From Cupriavidus taiwanensis LMG 19424 (GTDB lineage: Bacteria > Pseudomonadota > Gammaproteobacteria > Burkholderiales > Burkholderiaceae): a stretch of 64,000 nt of DNA. The notes below the pieces were generated by a model that ran no database searches, had not been told where the DNA came from, and saw only the letters and a program-made list of their open reading frames with translations. Position numbers and translations under genes: made by a program. This document shows, one piece after another, positions 33,091-42,199 of this stretch. The stretch spans positions 490,001-554,000 of the forward strand of contig NC_010530.1 in NCBI RefSeq assembly GCF_000069785.1, in the 5' to 3' direction. Numbering within the stretch: position 1 is the stretch's first letter; each line of letters begins with the position of its first letter.

Positions 33091-34269
33091 ATGGAGGTTA
33101 GCCAGAGCCAGGCGGCCGCACACCTGTTCGCGCAGGCGACGGTGTCGCTGTCGGAGTTCAGTGCATTGCTGGGCAATATCTACCAGGGCCCGATGGAGCA
33201 GGTGCCATGGGGCAAGGCGCTGGAGCAGATCCGCCGCCAGCTTAATGCCAATTACGCCACGCTGATCCTGCGCTCGCCGGCCACCGATCGTCCCGGGCTG
33301 ATGATCAACGCCTCCGAGCATGGCTCGACGCTGCCGGGCGAGACCTCCTACAACAACTACTACTACGCGCTGGATCCCTTCATCGGGCTGCCGTCGGACC
33401 GCGTGGTGACGATCGACGAACACCTCGGCCACGGCGTGTGGTGCAAGAGCGAGCTGTACCTGCAGTTTCTCAAGGACGTCGGCATCCGCTACATCCTGGG
33501 CGCCGACCTGCGCACCGACGACGGCGTGGAATGCCGCTTCCGCGTGTGCCGCGACCATGACGGCCCCGATTTCTCCGCCGCGGACAAGGCGCTGTGCACC
33601 TCGCTGTTGCCGCACCTGAAGCGCGCGGTGGACCTGCATTCGCGCCTGGACGTGGTCGAGTCCGAACGCACCGTCTACGCCAGCGCCATCGACCGCATGC
33701 TGGTCGGCATGGTGATCCTGGACGAGTCGGGCACCATCATCAAGACCAATGCCGCCGCCGACGAGATCCTCGGCGCCAAGGATGGCATCCGCGTTACCAA
33801 GGGCGGGCTCGATGTCGAGTACGGCCAGGAAAACCGCAAGTTCCAGCGCCTGCTGCGCCAGGCCATGATGGGCCACCTCGGCACCGCGCCGGCGCTGATG
33901 GAAGCGATGTCGATCACGCGCCCGTCGGGCAGTGCCAGGCTGGGCGTGCTGATCCGCACCATCCCGCTGAGCGAGTGGTCCGAGGACAACCGCAAGCGCC
34001 CCGCCTGCGTGGTGTTTATCCGCGATCCCGAGCGCCGCTCGCAGGCCTCGCACGACGTGGTGCGCCAGTTGTTCGACTTCACCCCGGCCGAAACGCAGCT
34101 GGCGCTGCAGCTGGCCAATGGCCTGACGCTGGATGAAGCCGCGGACGAACTCGGCATCAGCAAGAACACGGCGCGCGCGCACCTGCGCGCGATCTTCTCC
34201 AAGACCGGCGTGACCCGCCAGGCCACGCTGGTGCGCATGCTGCTGAGCAGCGTGATTTCGCTGGGCTAG
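33091..34269 (+). CDS. LuxR-type regulator (paralog 2, TeiR-like)
   Basis: 392 residues from the ATG at 33091, chosen because AGAGGA lies seven bases before it; ATGs at 33070 and 33085 are in frame. The C-terminal LuxR HTH (FTPAETQLALQLANGL, then LGISKNTARAHLRAIF) is complete. The sensory part is GAF-like then PAS-like (LDESGTIIKTNAAADEIL). It is paralogous along the whole length to the protein at 21218, sharing RSPATDRPGL-like and LLPHLKRAVDLH blocks. The architecture matches TeiR of Comamonas testosteroni. Probable steroid-responsive activator of the adjacent operons. Confidence 0.88.
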   Translation: MEVSQSQAAAHLFAQATVSLSEFSALLGNIYQGPMEQVPWGKALEQIRRQLNANYATLILRSPATDRPGLMINASEHGSTLPGETSYNNYYYALDPFIGLPSDRVVTIDEHLGHGVWCKSELYLQFLKDVGIRYILGADLRTDDGVECRFRVCRDHDGPDFSAADKALCTSLLPHLKRAVDLHSRLDVVESERTVYASAIDRMLVGMVILDESGTIIKTNAAADEILGAKDGIRVTKGGLDVEYGQENRKFQRLLRQAMMGHLGTAPALMEAMSITRPSGSARLGVLIRTIPLSEWSEDNRKRPACVVFIRDPERRSQASHDVVRQLFDFTPAETQLALQLANGLTLDEAADELGISKNTARAHLRAIFSKTGVTRQATLVRMLLSSVISLG

Positions 34270-34278
34270 CGCCAGGCC

Positions 34279-34623
34279 TCAGGGCTTTGCGCTGAGCACC
34301 AGCGCAAAGCCCTCCGGCGTGCGCAGTACCGCGCGCGTCTCGTGCGGCCCCTGTGCCGCAGGCTGCGCCACGGTGGCGCCAGCTGCCACCAGTCGCACCA
34401 TCGCCGCGGCAATATCTTCCCCCTCATTCACCTTGAAGGCCAGCGCCGGCTGGTCCACCAGCCGTTCCTCGCCGGCCACCAGCGCCAGCGTCAGCGCGCC
34501 CGCGTCGAGCGCGCAATAGCGGTCGCCATCGCGAAACTTCACTGGCAGTCCCAGTGCTTCGGTGAAGAACGGCAGCGCGGCGTCGATGTCCGCAACGGGG
34601 TAAAGCAGCAGCCTGGCTTGCAT
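34279..34623 (-). CDS. Glyoxalase/VOC-family small protein
   Basis: 114 residues forming one vicinal-oxygen-chelate module (MQARLLLYPVADIDAALPFF at the start, TPEGFALVLS at the end). Single modules of this sort dimerise; functions range from metabolite epimerisation to antibiotic binding. AAAGGAA lies upstream of the ATG. It is convergent with luxR2. The role is unknown; it is not the extradiol dioxygenase. Confidence 0.75.
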   Translation of the reverse strand: MQARLLLYPVADIDAALPFFTEALGLPVKFRDGDRYCALDAGALTLALVAGEERLVDQPALAFKVNEGEDIAAAMVRLVAAGATVAQPAAQGPHETRAVLRTPEGFALVLSAKP

Positions 34624-34694
34624 GGTGTCGGTTCCTTTCGATGGGCGCGGGCGGTATGCCCGGTGCCCATGATAGGGACGCGCCCGGCGCGGCT

Positions 34695-34714
34695 CATAAT
34701 CCAATCAGACGATG
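34695..34714 (+). promoter_or_regulatory. Shared 20-bp LuxR-type element, copy 7 (LLM gene)
   Basis: CATAATCCAATCAGACGATG. It shares the CAGACGATG half exactly with the hsaA-operon copy. It lies 116 bases upstream of the LLM gene and could also act on the divergent VOC gene. Confidence 0.5.
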
Positions 34715-34830
34715 TTGCGACGTCTTGCGCCGACCACACTGCGATCACGCAGGCCGCTTCCGGCCCAAGGCGCAGCGCCTCGCAGTGCCCCGGATGCGGT
34801 CTTGTACCGACAAAGCGAGAGGGGACTGCA

Positions 34831-35979
34831 ATGCGTTTTTCGTTGATCTATGAAGCCCAGACCGTCGATGCCTCGCGCGCCGGCGACCACAAGGTGTTCG
34901 ATGACATCATGGAACAGGTGGTGCTGGCGGAGGACATGGGTTTCGACGTGGTCTGGGCGGTCGAGCACACCGCGCTGACCAACTACGCACACATGAGCGC
35001 GCCGGAAACCTTCCTGGCCTTCGTTGCCGGGCGCACGCAGCGCATCGGCATTGGCCACGGCGTGGTGTGCCTGCCGCCGGCAATGAACCATCCGGTGAAG
35101 GTGGCCGAGCGCATCGCCACGCTCGACATCCTGTCCGGCGGCCGCGTGCACTTCGGCGTCGGCAAGGGCGGCACGCAGCAGGAGGCCGGCACCTTCGGCT
35201 ACGACCTCAATACCCTGCACCCGATGATCGACGAGTCGATGTACCTGATCCCGAAGATCCTGACGCAGGACGAGATCGAGCACGACGGCGAGTTCATCAA
35301 GATCCCGCGCCGCCCGATCCATCCCAAGCCGCGCCAGGATCCGCACCCGCTGATGTACCTGGCCTGCACCAATGCCGACACGCTGCAGCGCGCCGGCGCG
35401 CGCGGCATGGGCGCGCTGGTGCTCGGCTTCGGCGGACCGGAGGATGTCGCCAAGAAGAACGAGATCTACCGCGCCGCGTGGGAAACGCGCAAGCCGGAAG
35501 ACCAGGTGGGCTTCCGCCCGCACCAGCACCTGGCGGCACTGTGCCCGACCATCGTGCTGGAAGACGGCCTGGCCGCGCGCAAGATCGGCATCAAGGGGCA
35601 GCGCTATTTCATGGAGTCGCTGTCGTACTGGTATGCCGGCGGCGAGCGTCCCGATCCTTCGGCGTGGGACGACGAGCACGTCACGGCAACCGATGCGCAG
35701 GGCAAGGCGGTGATCAACACCAAGTTCGCTTCCGAGAAGGTGTCGGTGGATTTCAGCGACCCGTCGATGATGATGCTGAACCCGAACCATGCCTACGGCA
35801 CGGTGGAGGACTGCATCGGCTACGTGCAGCGGCTGATCGATGCCGGCGCCGATGAAATCCTGTTTATCTGCCAGATGGGCACGGTGCCGCAGTGGGCGCA
35901 GCTGGAGACCATCCGCAATATCGGCGAGCACGTGATTCCGCATTTCCGCAAGCAGGGCCACAAGCTGCGCGTGGCCTGA
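34831..35979 (+). CDS. LLM-class flavin-dependent oxidoreductase
   Basis: 382 residues of the luciferase-like monooxygenase TIM-barrel family: MRFSLIYEAQ at the start, EDMGFDVVWAVEHT, RIGIGHGVVCLP and GVGKGGTQQEAGTFG. Such enzymes use reduced FMN or F420 to oxygenate or reduce carbon compounds, sometimes as Baeyer-Villiger oxygenases. The ATG at 34831 follows GAGGGGAC. A LuxR-type element upstream and the downstream hsaA-kstD operon link it to steroid metabolism. It might use the reduced flavin supplied by HsaB. Exact reaction unknown. Confidence 0.85.
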   Translation: MRFSLIYEAQTVDASRAGDHKVFDDIMEQVVLAEDMGFDVVWAVEHTALTNYAHMSAPETFLAFVAGRTQRIGIGHGVVCLPPAMNHPVKVAERIATLDILSGGRVHFGVGKGGTQQEAGTFGYDLNTLHPMIDESMYLIPKILTQDEIEHDGEFIKIPRRPIHPKPRQDPHPLMYLACTNADTLQRAGARGMGALVLGFGGPEDVAKKNEIYRAAWETRKPEDQVGFRPHQHLAALCPTIVLEDGLAARKIGIKGQRYFMESLSYWYAGGERPDPSAWDDEHVTATDAQGKAVINTKFASEKVSVDFSDPSMMMLNPNHAYGTVEDCIGYVQRLIDAGADEILFICQMGTVPQWAQLETIRNIGEHVIPHFRKQGHKLRVA

Positions 35980-36009
35980 CAGGCGCTGCTTGCTCCCCGA
36001 CGGTTTTCG

Positions 36010-36048
36010 CCCCTCTCCCGCTTGCGGGAGGGGGGCGGGGGAGAGGGC
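36010..36048. repeat. REP-like palindrome
   Basis: cccctctcccgcttgcggga followed by gggg-rich sequence, ending ggagagggc. It is a member of the 'ccctctcccgc' family between the LLM gene and the hsaA operon. The sequence after it (gcgcatccacgaagt) matches the extension seen beside the copies at 59777 and 61617. Confidence 0.75.
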
Positions 36049-36089
36049 TGGCGCATCCACGAAGTCGCACATTCGCATTCGCGATAACA

Positions 36090-36109
36090 GCTAGTCCCAA
36101 CAGACGATG
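36090..36109 (+). promoter_or_regulatory. Shared 20-bp LuxR-type element, copy 8 (hsaA-kstD operon)
   Basis: GCTAGTCCCAACAGACGATG, near-consensus. It lies 66 bases upstream of the GTG start of the hsaA-like gene, a good activator distance. Confidence 0.65.
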
Positions 36110-36175
36110 GCACGCCGCCGCGCCGGTGCAAACATCGATGCCAGCCACAAAACCAGGCACAACAAGGAGACCGCG

Positions 36176-37369
36176 GTGCATCACGACAACCACCCCAAGG
36201 AACTGGCCGCGCGCCTGATCGCGCGTGCCGAGCAGATGATCCCGGCGCTGGCCGGGCGTGCCGCGCAGGCCGAGGCCGACGGGCGCATCCCCGCCGAGAC
36301 CATTGCCGAGATGCAGGCCGCGGGCTTCTTCAAGGTGCTGCAGCCGCGCCGCCACGGCGGCTATGAGCTGGACCCGCAGACCTTCTTCCGCATCCAGATG
36401 GCGCTGGCCCGCGGCTGCATGTCCACCGCCTGGGTCTACGGCGTGGTCGGCGTGCACAACTGGCAGCTCGCGCTGTTCGACGAGCGCGCGCAGCAGGAAG
36501 TGTGGGGCAACGATCCCGCCACGCTGATCGCCTCCACCTACATGCCGGTGGGCAAGGTCACGCCGGTGGAGGGCGGCTACCGCTTCTCGGGCCACTGGAA
36601 GTTCTCCAGCGGCAGCGAGCTGTGCGACTGGATCTTCCTGGGCGGGCTGGTGCCCCCCGCCGAGCCGGGCGGCGCCTATGACTACCGCACTTTCCTGCTG
36701 CCGCGCTCGGACTACAAGATCGTGCGCAACTGGGATGTGCTGGGCCTGCGCGCCACCGGCAGCCACGACATCGTGGTAGACGACGTGTTCGTGCCGGACT
36801 ACCGCACCCACCGCGCCGTCGACGGCGCCATGGGCACCAGCCCGGGGCTGGCCGTCAATGACGTGCCGCTGTACCGGCTGCCGTTCGCGCAGATCTTCGT
36901 GCGCGCGGTCTGCACCGCCTGCATCGGCGCGCTGGAAGGCACGCTGGACGACTTCGTCGCCTATGCCGACGGTCGCGTCAGCAGCAACGGCGGCGGCAAG
37001 ACCGCGGAAGACGGCGGCGCGCAGATGGCGTGCGCCAGCGCCCAGGTCGCCATCGACGAGATGCGGACCATCCTGGAGCGCAACTTCGACGAACTGCTGG
37101 CAGTGGCGCGCGATGGCGGCCAGATCGACACCCCGCGGCGCCTGCATTTCCGCTTCCAGTCCGCGCAGGTGGCGGAGCGCTGCGCGCAGCTGGCCAACGG
37201 CCTGCTGCGCTATGCCGGCGGCAACGGCATCTACCGCAGCAACCCCATGGTGCGCCGCTTCCTCGACCTGCACGCGGCGCGCGCCCACTACGCCAACAAC
37301 CTGGACCGCTTCGGCCAGAACCTGGGAGGCGTGATGATGGGCCGCGCCAATACGGACTTCTTTATCTGA
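36176..37369 (+). CDS. hsaA: HsaA-like flavin-dependent monooxygenase, oxygenase component
   Basis: 397 residues with an acyl-CoA-dehydrogenase fold of the group D monooxygenases. The segment VGVHNWQLALFDERAQQEVW and GLRATGSHDIVVDDVFVP match HsaA/TesA2, which hydroxylate 3-HSA (the ring-A phenol made from androstadienedione) to a catechol using FMNH2. The start is GTG at 36176 behind AAGGAG; the open frame extends upstream without a ribosome binding site. The partner reductase is encoded at 39145 and the catechol dioxygenase at 46580. It is the first gene of an operon to 45352. Confidence 0.85.
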   Translation: MHHDNHPKELAARLIARAEQMIPALAGRAAQAEADGRIPAETIAEMQAAGFFKVLQPRRHGGYELDPQTFFRIQMALARGCMSTAWVYGVVGVHNWQLALFDERAQQEVWGNDPATLIASTYMPVGKVTPVEGGYRFSGHWKFSSGSELCDWIFLGGLVPPAEPGGAYDYRTFLLPRSDYKIVRNWDVLGLRATGSHDIVVDDVFVPDYRTHRAVDGAMGTSPGLAVNDVPLYRLPFAQIFVRAVCTACIGALEGTLDDFVAYADGRVSSNGGGKTAEDGGAQMACASAQVAIDEMRTILERNFDELLAVARDGGQIDTPRRLHFRFQSAQVAERCAQLANGLLRYAGGNGIYRSNPMVRRFLDLHAARAHYANNLDRFGQNLGGVMMGRANTDFFI

Positions 37370-37393
37370 GCCGCGCCGGCACGAGGACCCATC

Positions 37394-39148
37394 ATGAGCC
37401 AGAGCAGAGCGCGCATGCAGCCCGGCGAGTTTGACGTCGTAGTGGTCGGCTCCGGCGCCGGCGGCATGCTCGCCGCCTGCCGCGCCGCGGATCGCGGCCT
37501 GTCGGTGGTGGTGCTGGAGAAGAGCAGCCAGTATGGCGGCACCTCGGCGGTGTCCGGCGGCGGCATCTGGATTCCGCTGAACCACCATATCGCGCCGGCG
37601 GGCGGGCAGGACGACTACGCCAGCGCGCTGGAATACGTGCTGGCCTGCACCGGCGAGCACGGCGACCCGCAGCGCATCCGCGCGTATCTCGAGCAGGCGC
37701 CGCGCATGCTGCAATACCTCGAGCAGCAGGCCGGGGTGCACTACTACACGCTGCCGCGCTACGCCGACTACTTCCAGAAACTGCCGGGGGCGATGCCGGG
37801 CTACCGCGCGCTCGACCCCATGCCGTTCGACGGCGCGCAGCTGCGCGAAGAGTTCGACCGGCTGCGTCCGCCCTCACCGGGCACGCTGGTGGGCGGCCGC
37901 GTGGCCGTGACCTCGGCCGAGGCGCACGCGCTGCTGTGCCGCTCCCCCGGCTGGTTCGGGCTGGCGCTGCGCCAGTTCGCGCGCTACTGGCTCGACCTGG
38001 GCTGGCGCCGCAAGACGCGGCGCGACCGCCGGCTCACGCTGGGCAACAGCCTGGTCGGCGGCCTGCGGCGCGCGCTGATGGACCGCGCGGTCCCGCTGTG
38101 GCTCGATACCGCGCTGCAGGACCTGATCGTCGAGGAAGGCACCGTGTGCGGCGTGCGCGCCGTGCAGGACGGACGCGTGATGGAAATCCGCGCGCTGCGC
38201 GGCGTGATCCTGGCCGCGGGCGGCTTCGAGCGCAACCAGGCCATGCGCGAACAATACCTGCCGCAACCGACCCAGGCCACCTGGAGCGCGACGCCGCCCA
38301 ACAATACCGGCGACGCCATCCGCGCCGCGCAGACGGCCGGCGCCGGCGTGGCGCTGATGTCGCACGTCTGGGGCGCGCCCACGGTGCAGGTGCAGGGCGA
38401 GGAAAAACAGCGCGCGCTGTTTATCGAGCGCGCCATGCCGGGCTGCCTGGTGGTGAACGGGCAGGGCCGGCGCTTCGTCAACGAGGCCGCGCCGTATTCC
38501 GAGTTCGTTCCGGCGATGTACCGCGACCACGAACAGACCGGATGCAGCGTGCCGGCCTGGATGGTGTTCGATGCCACCTTCCGCCACAAATACCCGTGCG
38601 GGCCGATCCTGCCCGGCTCGGTGATGCCGGACCGCAGCATCCCGGCCAGCCTGTCCGGCATCCTGGTGCGCGCTGACACGCTCGCCCAGCTGGCGCAGAA
38701 GATCGGCGTCGATGCCGATGGCCTGGCCGCCAGCGTCGCGCGCATGAACGACTACGCCGCCACCGGCGTCGACGCGGAGTTCGGCAAGGGCGACAACCTG
38801 TTCGACACCTACTACAGCGACCCCGCGGTGCGGCCCAACCCCTGCCTTGCGCCGATCGGCAGGGCCCCGTTCTATGCGGTGCGGCTCGATGCCGGCGACA
38901 TTGGCACCAAGGGCGGCCTGGTGACCGACGCCAGCGCGCGCGTGTTGCGCGACGACGGCAGCGCCATCCCCGGCCTGTTCGCGATCGGCAATACCAGCGC
39001 CTCGATGATGGGCACCAGCTATCCCGGCGCCGGCTCCACGCTGGGCCCGGCGATGACCTTCGGCATGATCGCCGCGGACGTGATTTCACAGCATGCGCGG
39101 CAACCCGCCGCCACGCACCCCGCTCAACCCGTACAGGAGGCAATATGA
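37394..39148 (+). CDS. kstD: 3-ketosteroid delta1-dehydrogenase-like flavoprotein
   Basis: 584 residues. The N-terminal FAD motif is VVVVGSGAGGMLAA (from residue 15). YGGTSAVSGGGIWIP follows, as in KstD and fumarate reductase relatives. Near the C terminus it has APFYAVRLDAGDIGTKGG and then SYPGAGSTLGPAMTFG; the Tyr of this YPGAG (about residue 543) corresponds to the catalytic Tyr/Gly pair I recall from rhodococcal KSTD1. The enzyme would dehydrogenate ring A of 3-ketosteroids; a delta4-(5alpha) dehydrogenase is an alternative. The stop overlaps the hsaB start (ATGA). Confidence 0.82.
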   Translation: MSQSRARMQPGEFDVVVVGSGAGGMLAACRAADRGLSVVVLEKSSQYGGTSAVSGGGIWIPLNHHIAPAGGQDDYASALEYVLACTGEHGDPQRIRAYLEQAPRMLQYLEQQAGVHYYTLPRYADYFQKLPGAMPGYRALDPMPFDGAQLREEFDRLRPPSPGTLVGGRVAVTSAEAHALLCRSPGWFGLALRQFARYWLDLGWRRKTRRDRRLTLGNSLVGGLRRALMDRAVPLWLDTALQDLIVEEGTVCGVRAVQDGRVMEIRALRGVILAAGGFERNQAMREQYLPQPTQATWSATPPNNTGDAIRAAQTAGAGVALMSHVWGAPTVQVQGEEKQRALFIERAMPGCLVVNGQGRRFVNEAAPYSEFVPAMYRDHEQTGCSVPAWMVFDATFRHKYPCGPILPGSVMPDRSIPASLSGILVRADTLAQLAQKIGVDADGLAASVARMNDYAATGVDAEFGKGDNLFDTYYSDPAVRPNPCLAPIGRAPFYAVRLDAGDIGTKGGLVTDASARVLRDDGSAIPGLFAIGNTSASMMGTSYPGAGSTLGPAMTFGMIAADVISQHARQPAATHPAQPVQEAI

Positions 39149-39705
39149 GCGCCAGACCCCAATCCAGTGCGGATGCCAGCGCAGATGCCAGCGCCGAAGC
39201 CGGCGGCGCGCTGCGCGATGACATGCTGAGGGCGATGCGCCGCATGGCCCGCTCCGTCGCCGTGATCAGCTGCCGCCACGGCGAGCGCCGCTATTCGATG
39301 TCGGTGACCGCGGTCGATTCGCTGTCGGCCGATCCGCCCTCGCTGCTGATCTGCATCAACCGCAATGCATCGATCTACCCGCCGCTCGATGCCGGCGCGG
39401 ACTTCTGCATCAACCTGCTCGCCGCCGACCATCGCGATATCGCCGTGGATTGCAGCGGCCGGCTCAAGGGCGAAGCGCGCTTCACCAGCGGCGAGTGGGA
39501 GGACGACCTGCTCGGCGTGCCGTCGCTGCGCGATGCCCAGGCCAACCTGTTCTGCCAGCAGGACGGCCGCTTCGACTACGGCACCCATGCGGTCTTTATC
39601 GGCCGGCTGCGCGAGGTCAGGCTGGCCGGAGAGGTTTCGCCGCTGGTCTATGTCGACGGCGCCTATACCACCTCCGCGCCGCTGGGCGCGCTGTGTTCGG
39701 CCTGA
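39145..39705 (+). CDS. hsaB: HsaB-like flavin reductase
   Basis: 186 residues, flavin-reductase-like FMN-binding fold. After a 25-residue Ala/Ser/Asp-rich N terminus come SVAVISCRHGERRYSMSVTA and DPPSLLICINRNASIY, then GTHAVFIGRL and VYVDGAYTT, all typical of HsaB and related two-component reductases. It supplies reduced FMN to the HsaA-like oxygenase encoded two genes upstream. CAGGAGGCAAT precedes the ATG. Confidence 0.87.
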   Translation: MSARPQSSADASADASAEAGGALRDDMLRAMRRMARSVAVISCRHGERRYSMSVTAVDSLSADPPSLLICINRNASIYPPLDAGADFCINLLAADHRDIAVDCSGRLKGEARFTSGEWEDDLLGVPSLRDAQANLFCQQDGRFDYGTHAVFIGRLREVRLAGEVSPLVYVDGAYTTSAPLGALCSA

Positions 39706-39723
39706 CGCGGAGCGAGCGCCAGC

Positions 39724-41424
39724 ATGGCTTACGACGCCGTCACGCCCGTCCACGCCCCGTTGCGGCTCGATGACCCCGACGCGCATCCCTGGCAGGCCGC
39801 CTGCGATGCCGTGGTGGTCGGCTTTGGCGCGGCCGGGGCCTGCGCCGCGCTCGAAGCCGCGCATGGCGGCGCGCGCGTGATCGTGGCGGAACGCTTCGAA
39901 GGCGGCGGCGCCAGCGCCAAAAGCGGCGGCGTGGTCTATGCCGGCGGCGGCACGCCTTACCAGCGCGCCGCGGGCTATGACGATACGCCGCAGGCCATGG
40001 CGAGCTACCTGCGCCAGGAAACGGAAGGCGTGGTCAGCGACGCCATGCTGCAGGACTTCTGCGAGCACAGCCGCGCGATGCTCGGATGGCTTGAGGCGCT
40101 GGGCGTGCGCTTTGCCGCGACCGTGCCGCCGCGCAAGACCTCGTATCCGGCGCAGCCCTATTACCTGTACTACTCCGGCAACGAAGCGGTGCCTGCCTAC
40201 GCGCAGCATGCCGCGCCCGCGCCGCGCGGGCACCGCGTGAAGGGCCCGGGCATGTCCGGCCGCACGCTGTATGGCGTGCTGCGCAGCGCCGTGGAAAACA
40301 GCCGGCAGATCACGGTCATGCGCCATAGCGCGGCGCGGCGGCTGATCCTGGACCGCGACGGCGCGGTCGTCGGCGTCGAACTGTGGCAGCTGCCGCCGGG
40401 CCGTCACCAGAAGCGGCATGCGCGCCTGGCGCGGCTGGCCGAGCGGCTGCACAACGCCATGCCGGCGCTGGCGGACCGGCTGCGCGCGCACCTGCTGCAG
40501 CGGGAGCTGTGCCACGCCCAGCCGGTCGCGGTGCGCACCCGTGCGGTGGTGCTGGCCACCGGCGGCTTTATCTTCAACCGCGCCATGATGGCGCGTCACG
40601 CCGGCAAGTACCAGCAGACCTGGCGCCTGGGCGCGACCGGCTGCGACGGCAGCGGCATCCGCCTCGGTGAATCGGCGGGCGGCGCCACGCGGCATCTGGA
40701 GCGTGTGTCGGCGTGGCGCTTCATCAATCCGCCGTTCGCCTGGGCGCGCGGCTGCGTGGTCGACGCGCAGGGCGCACGCATCGGCAACGAGGAAACCTAT
40801 GGCGCCACCCTCGGCCACGCCATCTGCGAGCGGCACGGCGGGCGTGCCTGGCTGGTGCTGAACCGCGCGCTGGCGCCCGAGGCGCTGCGCGAATGCCTGG
40901 GCGGCCGGCTGTGGGCGTTCCAGGCCTTGCCCGCGGCACTGCTGATGCTGGCCGGCGCGCGGCGCGCCGGCAGCATCGAGGCGCTCGCCGGCAAGCTGGG
41001 CATGCCCGGCGCCGCGCTGCGCGCGACTCTCGATGCCTATAACGCCGCGGCGCGCGGCGAGACGCCCGACCCGGCTGGCAAATCGCCGGCGATGTGTGCG
41101 TCGCTCGAACACGGGCCGTGGCTGGCCATCGACATCTCGGCCGACAGCCGGGTATTCCCGTGTCCGGCGATCACGCTGGGCGGCCTGGCCGTGGAGGAAT
41201 CCAGCGGCCGGGTGCTGGCCGCCGCCGGCGGGGCGCCGATCCCCGGGCTCTACGCCGTGGGCCGCACTGCCGTCGGCATCGCCTCCAACCACTACGTAAG
41301 CGGCCTGTCGCTTGCCGACTGCATCTGGTCGGGACGCAACGCGGGCCGCCATCTCGCACAACAGCCTGCCGACGGACGGCAGGCGCATACCCACCAGGAG
41401 ACTACCCATGAGCCGACGTACTGA
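39724..41424 (+). CDS. Second KstD/fumarate-reductase-like flavoprotein
   Basis: 566 residues. FAD motif VVVGFGAAGACAALEAA near residue 36; YAGGGTPYQRAAGYDD and a C-terminal ITLGGLAVEESSGRVL follow. The end of the FAD domain reads NHYVSGLSLADCIWSG, lacking the YPGAG found in the neighbouring KstD-like protein, so the reaction probably differs; it may desaturate or reduce another ring. Only about 18 bases separate it from hsaB. Its 3' end overlaps the next SDR gene by 17 bases. Confidence 0.8.
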   Translation: MAYDAVTPVHAPLRLDDPDAHPWQAACDAVVVGFGAAGACAALEAAHGGARVIVAERFEGGGASAKSGGVVYAGGGTPYQRAAGYDDTPQAMASYLRQETEGVVSDAMLQDFCEHSRAMLGWLEALGVRFAATVPPRKTSYPAQPYYLYYSGNEAVPAYAQHAAPAPRGHRVKGPGMSGRTLYGVLRSAVENSRQITVMRHSAARRLILDRDGAVVGVELWQLPPGRHQKRHARLARLAERLHNAMPALADRLRAHLLQRELCHAQPVAVRTRAVVLATGGFIFNRAMMARHAGKYQQTWRLGATGCDGSGIRLGESAGGATRHLERVSAWRFINPPFAWARGCVVDAQGARIGNEETYGATLGHAICERHGGRAWLVLNRALAPEALRECLGGRLWAFQALPAALLMLAGARRAGSIEALAGKLGMPGAALRATLDAYNAAARGETPDPAGKSPAMCASLEHGPWLAIDISADSRVFPCPAITLGGLAVEESSGRVLAAAGGAPIPGLYAVGRTAVGIASNHYVSGLSLADCIWSGRNAGRHLAQQPADGRQAHTHQETTHEPTY

Positions 41425-42172
41425 AGGAAAGATCGCCATCGTCACCGGGGCCGCCAGCGGCGTCGGCAAGGAAGACGCCTTGCTGCTGGCGCGCGAGGGC
41501 GCGCGCGTGGTGCTGACCGACGTCAACGAGGAGGCGGGCCACGCGCTGGCGCGCGAGATCGGCGAGACCGCGCTGTTCGTGCCGCACGACATCGCCAGCG
41601 AAGCCGGCTGGCAGCAGGTGATGGCGCGCACCGAGCAGCGCTTCGGCGCGCCAAGCGTGCTGGTCAACAACGCCGCCATCCTGATGCTGGGCACGGTCGA
41701 GGAGACCACGCTGGAGCAATGGCAGCGCGTGATGCGCATCAACGCCGACGGCTACTTCCTGGGCTGCAAGTACGGCGTGGCCGCGATGAAGGCGGGTGGC
41801 GGCAGCATCGTCAATATGTCGTCGGTGGCGGCACTCGGCGGCATGGGCGCGTTCTGCGCCTACAGTGCCAGCAAGGGCGCGGTGGCGGCGCTGACGCGCG
41901 CCGTGGCGGGCCATTGCAAGCAGAGCGGCTACCGCATCCGCTGCAATTCGATCCACCCCGACGGCATCCTGACGCCGATGACCGCGGCCTTCCTGCCCGG
42001 CGGCGCGGCCGCCCTGCCGGAGGAAGTCGGCGGCGCCGAGCCGATGCAGCGCATGTGCCATCCGCGCGACGTGGCCAACCTGGTGCTGTTTCTGGCGTCG
42101 GACGAATCGCGCTTTATCAACGGCGCGGAACTGCGCATCGACAACGCCCAGACCATCATGGGCGTGGCCTGA
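41408..42172 (+). CDS. SDR oxidoreductase, probable hydroxysteroid dehydrogenase
   Basis: 254 residues. TGAASGVG, NNAA, a Ser in NMSSVAAL and YSASK are in place. The pattern, including HPDGILTPM and NGAELRIDNAQTIMGV, resembles the 3-alpha/20-beta-hydroxysteroid dehydrogenase branch. GGAGACTACCC precedes the ATG, which lies inside the previous gene's end. In this operon it probably oxidises a steroid hydroxyl to the ketone. Confidence 0.85.
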   Translation: MSRRTEGKIAIVTGAASGVGKEDALLLAREGARVVLTDVNEEAGHALAREIGETALFVPHDIASEAGWQQVMARTEQRFGAPSVLVNNAAILMLGTVEETTLEQWQRVMRINADGYFLGCKYGVAAMKAGGGSIVNMSSVAALGGMGAFCAYSASKGAVAALTRAVAGHCKQSGYRIRCNSIHPDGILTPMTAAFLPGGAAALPEEVGGAEPMQRMCHPRDVANLVLFLASDESRFINGAELRIDNAQTIMGVA

Positions 42173-42199
42173 GCGCGCCCACCGCGGACAAAGGACATC

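Noticed and set aside
34279..34623. Small VOC protein as an extradiol dioxygenase
   Set aside because: Only one VOC module and no 2-His-1-Glu set. The full two-module enzyme is encoded at 46580.
39124..41742. 872-codon open frame on the minus strand
   Set aside because: Antisense shadow of hsaB, the second flavoprotein and an SDR, all of which have clear motifs on the plus strand.
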